Source of the DNA: PHAA01 sp964584415
GTDB taxonomy: Bacteria > Bacillota > Syntrophomonadia > Syntrophomonadales > Syntrophomonadaceae
Length of the DNA: 57,241 nt
Assembly (NCBI GenBank): GCA_964584415.1
Contig: CAZOZX010000003.1
Span: forward strand, 1-57,241
Direction: 5' to 3'
In this document: positions 51,674 to 57,241 of the stretch, piece after piece
Layout of the letters: each line of letters begins with the position of its first letter
How positions within the stretch are numbered: position 1 is the stretch's first letter
Translations under genes and position numbers: made by a program
The notes under the pieces: model-generated
What the model saw: only the letters and a program-made list of their open reading frames with translations
Database searches by the model: none
What the model was told of the DNA's origin: nothing

Positions 51674-52591
51674 CTAAATTCTGGCCGCGACCCGGAGCTT
51701 AGCGCTCCTGGCACGGGGATTATCTGACGTTTCCTTTTCATTGGGTATTATTGGTTTTCTACTAACCATCCGCAATGTTGGCTTGTTGTTACAGATGCAC
51801 ACTGGAAAATCGGGTGGACAAGTACAAGGTTTGGTTTCCTTCTGGATAAACTGCTTGATGATACGATCTTCCAAGGAATGAAAACTGATTAAACACAAAC
51901 GGCCCCCGGGCTTTAATAAATCTACGGCCTGCGGCAGTACTTCTCTTAAGGCGTCCAGTTCCTCGTTTACTGCAATTCTCAGAGCTTGGAAACTTTTTCG
52001 GGCTGGGTGTTTATCTCTCCTATACTTGGCTGGTACGGATTGTTTGACGATATCGGCCAATTCCAGGGTGGTATCAATTGGCTTCATTTTGCGATAATTT
52101 ACTATCGCCCTGCTTATTCTGCGAGCATAGCTTTCTTCACCATACTCAAAAAGTATCCGGGTTATCTCCTCTTCTGACCACTCGTTAACAATATCCCAGG
52201 CATTAAATAACTGTTCACGGTTCATCCTCATGTCCAACGAGGCTTGCTCATGAAAACTAAATCCCCGTTCGGCGGTATCTAATTGGAAAGAGGAAACTCC
52301 CAGGTCTAACATAATTCCATCGACGGCGACTATGTCTATTTTCTCCAACACTTCTTTTAGCTTTCTAAAATCTGACTGGACCAAAATAACATTAGGTGCC
52401 TGAATTTTGGATTTGGTTTGCCGGAGAACATCGGGATCTTTATCTATACCTATAACCAGCGCATTGGCGGCCAACTTACTAAGAAGATGAGTTAGATGTC
52501 CACCCCCGCCCAAAGTGCAATCAACATATACTCCGTGCGGATCAGTTATTAGATTCTCTACGGTCTCCTGCAATAAAACCGGTTGATGCAA
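51674..52591 (-). CDS. rsmH: 16S rRNA (cytosine-1402-N4)-methyltransferase
   Basis: Methylates C1402 in the ribosomal decoding site. 305 residues: SAM site YVDCTLGGGGHLTHLL, DGIMLDLGVSSFQLD, and the C-terminal CTCPPDFPVCIC cysteine cluster. The start is a TTG at 52591, the first start after an in-frame stop; AGGAGTG is 11 bases upstream, which predicts modest translation. 15 bp after mraZ. Confidence 0.96.
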   Translation of the reverse strand: MHQPVLLQETVENLITDPHGVYVDCTLGGGGHLTHLLSKLAANALVIGIDKDPDVLRQTKSKIQAPNVILVQSDFRKLKEVLEKIDIVAVDGIMLDLGVSSFQLDTAERGFSFHEQASLDMRMNREQLFNAWDIVNEWSEEEITRILFEYGEESYARRISRAIVNYRKMKPIDTTLELADIVKQSVPAKYRRDKHPARKSFQALRIAVNEELDALREVLPQAVDLLKPGGRLCLISFHSLEDRIIKQFIQKETKPCTCPPDFPVCICNNKPTLRMVSRKPIIPNEKETSDNPRARSAKLRVAARI

Positions 52592-52606
52592 TTTGTTTTT
52601 TCACTC

Positions 52607-53038
52607 CTATATTCCGAACCCCACCAGATTTTCGGCAATCATCTCAAAGGAAGACTCAGCCGACTGGTTATATTGTTCCCAACTTGAATCGGACCAAATC
52701 TCAACCCTGGATCCTACACCAATCACAACCAGGTCTTTATTAATTCCGGCGTAATCTCTCAAATTAGGCGGCACAACTATTCGGCCTTGTTTATCCATTT
52801 CGAGTTCGGAGGCACCAGAAAAGAAAAAACGCGCAAAGGATCTGACGTCAGCCCTGGTAAATGGAAGTGATCTCAACTTTTCCTCCAAAGCTTGCCATTC
52901 CCCTAATGGATATAGGAAGATACAATTATCAAGACCCTTGGTGGCAACGAACTTTGATCCCAGTTCCTCGCGAAACTTGGCTGGAACAATTATTCTGCCT
53001 TTTGGGTCTAAAGAATGCTGATATTCTCCCAAGAACAT
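52607..53038 (-). CDS. mraZ: Transcriptional regulator MraZ
   Basis: Ring-forming DNA-binding protein that regulates its own dcw operon. 143 residues with two SpoVT/AbrB-like halves, each with the same core: DPKGRIIVPAKFREELG and DKQGRIVVPPNLRDYAG. The ATG at 53038 follows AAGGGGCAGAACTA; the longer frame to 53101 would translate through the MraZ boxes. First gene of the division/wall cluster. Confidence 0.96.
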   Translation of the reverse strand: MFLGEYQHSLDPKGRIIVPAKFREELGSKFVATKGLDNCIFLYPLGEWQALEEKLRSLPFTRADVRSFARFFFSGASELEMDKQGRIVVPPNLRDYAGINKDLVVIGVGSRVEIWSDSSWEQYNQSAESSFEMIAENLVGFGI

Positions 53039-53075
53039 TAGTTCTGCCCCTTGCGGTGAATTTTGTGGGATATCT

Positions 53076-53101
53076 CTCCACTTTACTCCACATCTCTCCA
53101 C
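53076..53101 (-). promoter_or_regulatory. MraZ operator: three GTGGAG boxes, 10-bp period
   Basis: On the minus strand GTGGAG occurs at 53096-53101, 53086-53091 and 53076-53081, exactly one helical turn apart. MraZ is known to bind short direct repeats with this period in front of mraZ. The boxes lie 38-63 bases before the ATG and downstream of the predicted promoter. Confidence 0.8.
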
Positions 53102-53150
53102 CGTATTCTATCAGCAAAAACCAATTCCCTTCTTTGTGAAAAAAATAACT

Positions 53151-53178
53151 ATTATAAAAATAGTAGAAATTTGAACAA
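53151..53178 (-). promoter_or_regulatory. Sigma-A-type promoter of mraZ operon
   Basis: On the minus strand TTGTTC (53173-53178) and a perfect TATAAT (53151-53156) with a 16-base spacer. Predicted start near 53144, about 106 bases before the mraZ ATG. Confidence 0.6.
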
Positions 53179-53276
53179 ATGCCTAAAGATTCGATTTTTT
53201 TAGTGCTTATTTTTTTCTCGCATCCTGCATAAAATAATCGCTATTTGACCGATTATGGCTTTTTGGGAAAAGCAAA

Positions 53277-53323
53277 GTGGGTCGACCACCTATACTCATC
53301 AGGTATAGAAATAATCAACCCAC
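53277..53323 (-). terminator. Probable terminator of the paaK-ACT unit
   Basis: Nested hairpin: outer GTGGGT/ACCCAC and inner CTATAC/GTATAG arms with a 7-base loop; on the minus strand it is followed by TTTGCTTTTCCC. The T-run is interrupted, so the call is tentative. Confidence 0.45.
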
Positions 53324-53405
53324 CTCTTCGATTTTAACAAAAATTTATTTTTGACGCAGTCTATGCTTTAATTCTCTATAATAATGGATTTTACTTTTTT
53401 GGCCT

Positions 53406-53834
53406 CTATAGTTTATACAAATCCTGAGCACTAACGAAATTTATATTCTTTTTCCTAAAAACCTCGATAGCTCTATTAATATCTTCTACCTTGAATATAA
53501 CCAAAGCTTCTCCACCGGCGAAACCCAGGAACGCATATAGGTATTCAATATTAATGTTGTCTTCGGACATTTGATCCAAAACATCGGCGAGTCCTCCCGG
53601 CGAATCCGGCATGCGTACCGCAATAACTTCCGTTTCGCTGACTGTAAACCCAGCCTCTTTCAGGATTTTATAAGCCTTGTCGGGTTCATTTACAATTAGC
53701 CGAAGTATACCAAAATCAGAGGTGTCCGCAATGGAAAGTGCCCGGATGTTAATCTCCGCATTACCCAAGACCCTGGTTACATGGGCTAAACGTCCGCTGG
53801 AGTTCTCAAGGAAAACTGAAATCTGCTTTGCCAT
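53406..53834 (-). CDS. Tandem ACT-domain amino-acid-binding protein
   Basis: 142 residues made of two ACT domains (KQISVFLENSSGRLAHVTRV at 3-22, and the second from about 68, ending FRKKNINFVSAQDLYKL). No catalytic domain is attached. Such genes commonly follow paaK in anaerobes and are thought to bind an aromatic amino acid and tune the ligase; that is known association, not proof. 11 bp after paaK. Confidence 0.88.
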   Translation of the reverse strand: MAKQISVFLENSSGRLAHVTRVLGNAEINIRALSIADTSDFGILRLIVNEPDKAYKILKEAGFTVSETEVIAVRMPDSPGGLADVLDQMSEDNINIEYLYAFLGFAGGEALVIFKVEDINRAIEVFRKKNINFVSAQDLYKL

Positions 53835-53845
53835 ATTGTTCCCTC

Positions 53846-55147
53846 CTATATTTTGCGATTGTCTTTTACTCTGACTGCTTTACCCTCACTGCGAGGAATT
53901 GACCTGGGTTCAACCAACCGGACCTTGACCGAAATCAATAAATTACTTTCCAATTCCTTGGCTATCCTCTTTTGGAGCCCCTCCAGTTTCCTGACTTCGT
54001 CGCTGAATATATCTTCAGACACCTCAACCTGAACCTCCATTTGATCCAGGTTATCCTGTCTTTCCAAAATAATCATATAGTGTGGTTCGACTCCTGGAAT
54101 GCCAAGCAACACGGTTTCTATGGCCGAAGGGAATACGTTAACTCCCCGTACTATGAGCATATCGTCGGAACGGCCCAATACCTTCTGCATTCGCACATGG
54201 GTTCTGCCACAAGGGCATTGATCACTATTTAAAGAGGTTAAATCTCTGGTCCGATAACGGATCATAGGTATAGCTTCTTTGGTCAGGGTGGTTATAACCA
54301 ACTCACCCAGTGAACCTTCGGGTAAAACCGCTTCGGTTATCGGATCAATAACTTCAACCAAAAAATGGTCCTCGGCGATATGTAAGCCGGTTTTGTATGG
54401 ACACTCAATGCCAACCCCGGGCCCCATTATTTCACTCAAACCATATATGTCGAAGGCTTTGATCTGCAGCTTATTCTCGATCTCGTTACGCATGTTTTCC
54501 GACCAGGGTTCAGCCCCGAAAACACCTGCCTCCAATTTGAGGTCAGACGGCTTCAGTCCCATATCCTCCATAACCTCAGCAATAAAAAGAGCATATGAAG
54601 GGGTACAGGTAAGGTGAGTGGATCCGAAATCCTCCATGAGTAATATCTGACGCTGGGTATTGCCCCCGGAAGCTGGTATAACCGATGCTCCTAACCGTTC
54701 CGCGCCATAATGCACGCCCAGTCCACCCGTAAATAATCCATATCCGTAAGCGTTTTGAATTACTGACCTCCTGGTAGCTCCCGCACTGGCCAGAGCTCTG
54801 GCCATGAGTTCAGCCCAGGTATCCACATCTCTGCGGGTGTACCCTACTACCGAGGGTTTACCGGTAGTACCAGATGAGGCATGGATGCGGACTACTTCCG
54901 ACATTGGAACCGCAAATAGTCCAAACGGGTAATTGTCCCTCATCTCCTGCTTGGTAGTAAAAGGCAGTTTGCGGAGATCATCAAGTGAATCGATATCGTC
55001 GGGCTTAATACCAGCGGCATCCATTTTAGCCCGAAATGAGGGAACAAATGTATATGACCTGTAAACAGTCTCTTTGAGGCGTCTCAGCTGCAATTTACCA
55101 AGATTGTCCCGTGACATGCATTCCTTTTCCTGGTCCCAATACAACAT
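53846..55147 (-). CDS. paaK: Phenylacetate-CoA ligase
   Basis: Adenylate-forming enzyme activating aryl acetates to CoA thioesters. 433 residues: P-loop ASSGTTGKPSVVGYT, YGLSEIMGPGVG and RTRDLTSL motifs with a CPCG zinc-like turn, all PaaK-type. Start at ATG 55147 (GGGGGAG eight bases upstream) or the GTG just before it. In fermenting anaerobes this pair usually works with indolepyruvate oxidoreductase in aromatic amino-acid degradation; that oxidoreductase is not in the window. A TATAAT at 55212-55217 may be its -10. Confidence 0.92.
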   Translation of the reverse strand: MLYWDQEKECMSRDNLGKLQLRRLKETVYRSYTFVPSFRAKMDAAGIKPDDIDSLDDLRKLPFTTKQEMRDNYPFGLFAVPMSEVVRIHASSGTTGKPSVVGYTRRDVDTWAELMARALASAGATRRSVIQNAYGYGLFTGGLGVHYGAERLGASVIPASGGNTQRQILLMEDFGSTHLTCTPSYALFIAEVMEDMGLKPSDLKLEAGVFGAEPWSENMRNEIENKLQIKAFDIYGLSEIMGPGVGIECPYKTGLHIAEDHFLVEVIDPITEAVLPEGSLGELVITTLTKEAIPMIRYRTRDLTSLNSDQCPCGRTHVRMQKVLGRSDDMLIVRGVNVFPSAIETVLLGIPGVEPHYMIILERQDNLDQMEVQVEVSEDIFSDEVRKLEGLQKRIAKELESNLLISVKVRLVEPRSIPRSEGKAVRVKDNRKI

Positions 55148-55281
55148 CACTTTAACTCCCCCCGATTATTTCCTTCATATTGCCAGCATTGACCATAATA
55201 AGACATGTTTTATTATAATACCAAAAAACATTGGGCACTAGACAAAATCAAAGTATACTTCAGGTTGTCCCCTATAACCAT

Positions 55282-55478
55282 AAAAAAACCCCGCTGGTCC
55301 GTGGCGCCGCGAGTTTTAACCTGCAAAGCAGGTGGGTGTCCTCTCACATACTCTATGGGTCCCACTAAATGGGCTTGCAATTCATATGTGAAGACCGAAC
55401 TCCCGAAGTTTTTGTGTTGGCAAAAACTGAACGGCTGTTCACGCGAACAGCAGGGAGATATGATATTTTGGATTATTT
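55282..55478 (-). ncRNA. ssrS: 6S RNA
   Basis: About 197-nt RNA that mimics an open promoter and sequesters the housekeeping RNA polymerase. On the minus strand CCCTGCTG near the 5' end pairs with CAGCGGGG near the 3' end (one G-U), forming the closing stem, followed by TTTTTTT. Inside: a CTGTTC/GAACAG hairpin, AGTTTTTG/CAAAAACT, a longer arm TCTTCACATA/TATGTGAGAGGA that fits the terminal stem, and ACCTGC/GCAGGT, leaving a large central bubble. GTTCGC near the 5' end and CGCGGCG near the 3' end resemble E. coli 6S. Bacillus bsrA also lies next to aspS. Identification is by structure and place, not by search. Confidence 0.78.
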
Positions 55479-55484
55479 AAATAG

Positions 55485-55513
55485 ATGATAGCACAGAATA
55501 CTGCGGGCTTCAA
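55485..55513 (-). promoter_or_regulatory. Promoter of the 6S RNA gene
   Basis: On the minus strand TTGAAG (55508-55513), 17 bases, then TATCAT (55485-55490) with an extended TG one base before it. Predicted start near 55478. Confidence 0.65.
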
Positions 55514-55555
55514 CCTAAGCCAGATGTAATAATATGCCCAAATTCCCAGCAAAAA

Positions 55556-57241
55556 CTATCCTTCTCTAAGTTTTAAAGATAGCTCTCGCAATTGTTGGGG
55601 ACTTACCTTCGATGGAGCATCGGTCATGGGACAGGCGGCACTTTGTGTTTTAGGAAATGCGATAACATCTCTTATGCTGTCTCTTCTTGCCATTAGCATT
55701 ATTAGGCGATCTATGCCGAACGCGATTCCTCCATGGGGTGGAGCACCATATTCGAAAGCATCCAACATGAATCCAAATTTCTCATAAGCATCTTCATTAT
55801 TAATACCTACAGCTGCAAACATTTTTGATTGCAGATCCCGGTTGTGTATCCTTATGCTGCCGCCGCCTATTTCAGTACCGTTTAATATCAAATCATAGGC
55901 ACGAGCCCTTACCTTTAATGGTGCTGTTTCCAATAGGGGCAAATCCTCATTCCGTGGCGCTGTGAACATATGATGAACCGCTACGTAGCGGTCTTCATCA
56001 TCGTCATATTCAAGCAACGGGAAGTCATGGACCCAGATGAAAGACAACTGCCCGGGGTCACACAGGTTCAGCCGCCGCCCCAGACTCAATCGTAAAGCTC
56101 CCAGCACCTTAGCCACCACTTCAGTTTTATCAGCTCCGAATAAAAGCAAATCTCCTGGGTGAGCGTCTAATCGGCGAAGTATCTCCTGCATTTGTTCGTC
56201 CGTAAAGAATTTGCTGATCGGTGACTTAAGTTCGGTCTCGGTTACGTTAATCCAGGCCAAACCTTTTGCTCCAAGTTCTACAGCCTGGCGTCCAAGGTCA
56301 TCAATCTCCCGGCGGGTAAAAGATGCTCCGCAACCCTTGGCATTGAGCGCTCTTACTACCCCGCCACTCTCTACTGCACTGGTAAATACTTTGAAATCGA
56401 CTTTGGCAACTAAATCAGTAACATCGACTATTTCCCATCCAAAGCGAAGATCCGGTTGATCACTGCCATATTTTAACATGGCCTCCTGATATGATATGCG
56501 GGGAAAAGGAGTGATAATTTCCAACTCACATCCCTTTCGGAATAACCGGGGCATCAATCCCTCAATCAATACTATTATGTCTTCTTCATCTACAAAGGAC
56601 ATTTCCAGGTCTAACTGGGTAAATTCCGGCTGACGGTCGGCCCTTAGATCTTCATCCCGGAAACATCGGGCAATTTGGAAATATTTTTCCATACCAGCAA
56701 CCATCAACATTTGCTTGTATTGCTGAGGAGACTGGGGCAGAGCAAAAAACTCACCCGGATGGACCCGGCTGGGAACCAGATAATCACGTGCTCCTTCGGG
56801 GGTGCTGCGGCCCAGAACTGGCGTCTCAATCTCTACAAAACCTTTTTCATCTAGGTAGTCACGGATTTCTTTAACGACCCGATGGCGCAATAAAAGGTTG
56901 TCCTTCATTTCAGGACGGCGCAAATCCAGGTAGCGATAACGCAAACGCAGCAGTTCATCAACGTCGATCCCGTTTTGAATATAAAAAGGAGGCGTTTTGG
57001 CGGTGTTAAACACCTCTGCCCTCTCGGCATATATTTCAATCTTCCCAGTCTTGAGGTTGGGATTTTCAGTATCCTTGGGACGCTGGCGGACTTCACCTTT
57101 TACACCAATAACATATTCCCCTCTGACATTTTCGGCCAGATGAAAGGCTTCCTCGTTAAGCTCCGGATTAAAAACAATCTGGATAATTCCGGAACGATCT
57201 CTAAGATCAATAAAAATAAGCCCGCCATGATCACGGCGGGA
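55556..57241 (-). CDS. aspS: Aspartyl-tRNA synthetase (5' end beyond window)
   Basis: Class IIb synthetase. 561 codons are present; the frame enters at RRDHGGLIFIDLRDRSG in the N-terminal anticodon-binding OB fold, so about 30 residues are missing. Motif 2 (CFRDEDLRADRQPEFTQLD), the bacterial GAD insertion (about 300-400) and motif 3 (GIAFGIDRLIMLMA) are intact. Whether it is discriminating or charges tRNA-Asn as well cannot be settled here. The stop is followed after 77 bases by the 6S RNA gene. Confidence 0.97.
   Translation of the reverse strand, partial: SRRDHGGLIFIDLRDRSGIIQIVFNPELNEEAFHLAENVRGEYVIGVKGEVRQRPKDTENPNLKTGKIEIYAERAEVFNTAKTPPFYIQNGIDVDELLRLRYRYLDLRRPEMKDNLLLRHRVVKEIRDYLDEKGFVEIETPVLGRSTPEGARDYLVPSRVHPGEFFALPQSPQQYKQMLMVAGMEKYFQIARCFRDEDLRADRQPEFTQLDLEMSFVDEEDIIVLIEGLMPRLFRKGCELEIITPFPRISYQEAMLKYGSDQPDLRFGWEIVDVTDLVAKVDFKVFTSAVESGGVVRALNAKGCGASFTRREIDDLGRQAVELGAKGLAWINVTETELKSPISKFFTDEQMQEILRRLDAHPGDLLLFGADKTEVVAKVLGALRLSLGRRLNLCDPGQLSFIWVHDFPLLEYDDDEDRYVAVHHMFTAPRNEDLPLLETAPLKVRARAYDLILNGTEIGGGSIRIHNRDLQSKMFAAVGINNEDAYEKFGFMLDAFEYGAPPHGGIAFGIDRLIMLMARRDSIRDVIAFPKTQSAACPMTDAPSKVSPQQLRELSLKLREG

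Larger units (their letters stand above)
53039..53405 (-). other. Intergenic control region of the division/wall cluster
   Basis: 367 bases between mraZ and the ACT-domain gene. It holds the three MraZ boxes, a sigma-A-like promoter and the terminator of the paaK unit, each listed. The remainder is A/T-rich with nothing recognised. Confidence 0.6.
55148..55555 (-). other. Intergenic region with 6S RNA gene
   Basis: About 408 bases between aspS and paaK. 55282-55478 is the 6S RNA gene with its own promoter. 55148-55281 holds only a possible paaK -10 element. Confidence 0.6.

Noticed and set aside
55148..55555. T-box leader or tRNA in the aspS-paaK gap
   Set aside because: No T-box core sequence, cloverleaf or CCA end was seen; the structured part fits 6S RNA, and it lies downstream of aspS.
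1..57241. CRISPR array, insertion sequence, rRNA or prophage
   Set aside because: No spaced direct repeats, transposase, rRNA stretch or phage structural gene was seen; the Com-like gene is the only phage-like item and stands alone.

Overview
The window looks like the chromosome of a spore-forming, fatty-acid-oxidising anaerobic Firmicute, most likely a Syntrophomonas-type syntroph (Syntrophomonadaceae). Three things suggest this: the Clostridia/Bacilli arrangement of the division and sporulation genes (mraZ to ftsZ, then spoIIGA-sigE-sigG), the topA-trmFO-xerC-hslV-hslU and rpsB-tsf-pyrH-frr-uppS-cdsA-dxr-rseP-ispG-proS operons, and a complete short-chain acyl-CoA beta-oxidation cluster with a CoA-transferase. 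No sequence search was run, so the genus is an inference.

Layout. (1) 1-10687, minus strand: translation and isoprenoid/lipid operon, read rpsB, tsf, pyrH, frr, uppS, cdsA, a PF01594-type permease, dxr, rseP, ispG, proS (proS runs off the window). (2) 10975-21825, plus strand: a catabolic island. It starts with a CBS-PAS-PAS sigma-54 activator, followed by a regulatory region with repeated TTGC-N6-GCAA sites and a good -24/-12 promoter, a 54-residue Com-like zinc-ribbon gene, an intrinsic terminator, then thiolase, 3-hydroxybutyryl-CoA dehydrogenase, crotonase, acyl-CoA dehydrogenase, a glutaconate-type CoA-transferase (two subunits), a CaiB/racemase-family gene and a Cys-rich small ORF. (3) 22104-29583, minus strand: hslU, hslV, xerC (with ten Ns), trmFO, topA, dprA. 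(4) 29809-31407, minus strand: a solitary DNA methyltransferase and a 47-residue membrane peptide. (5) 31424-53038, minus strand: sigG, sigE, spoIIGA, then ftsZ, ftsA, sbp, a DUF881 gene, ftsQ/divIB, murA, murC, murG, ftsW, murD, mraY, murF, murE, a PASTA-PBP, an ftsL-like gene, rsmH, mraZ. (6) 53406-57241, minus strand: an ACT-domain gene with paaK, a 6S RNA gene, and aspS (5' end beyond the window).

How it fits together. The island encodes every step from butyrate activation (CoA transfer) through butyryl-CoA, crotonyl-CoA, 3-hydroxybutyryl-CoA and acetoacetyl-CoA to acetyl-CoA. Electron-transfer flavoprotein genes are not in the window. The adjacent activator carries the GAFTGA loop needed to contact sigma-54 and adenylate-binding-type CBS domains, so the simplest reading is a local, energy- or redox-sensing switch for beta-oxidation. 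In Bacillus subtilis the stretch between hslU(clpY) and rpsB holds codY and the long fla/che operon; here that position holds the island in reverse orientation.

The most novel-looking material is the island's control region (13081-13821): spaced enhancer-like dyads, a sigma-54 promoter, a Com-like small protein as first gene, two candidate mini-ORFs and a terminator in front of the metabolic genes. Other items worth a look are the Cys-rich sORF at 21676, the sORF behind sigG, the solitary methyltransferase, and the MraZ-type GTGGAG boxes.
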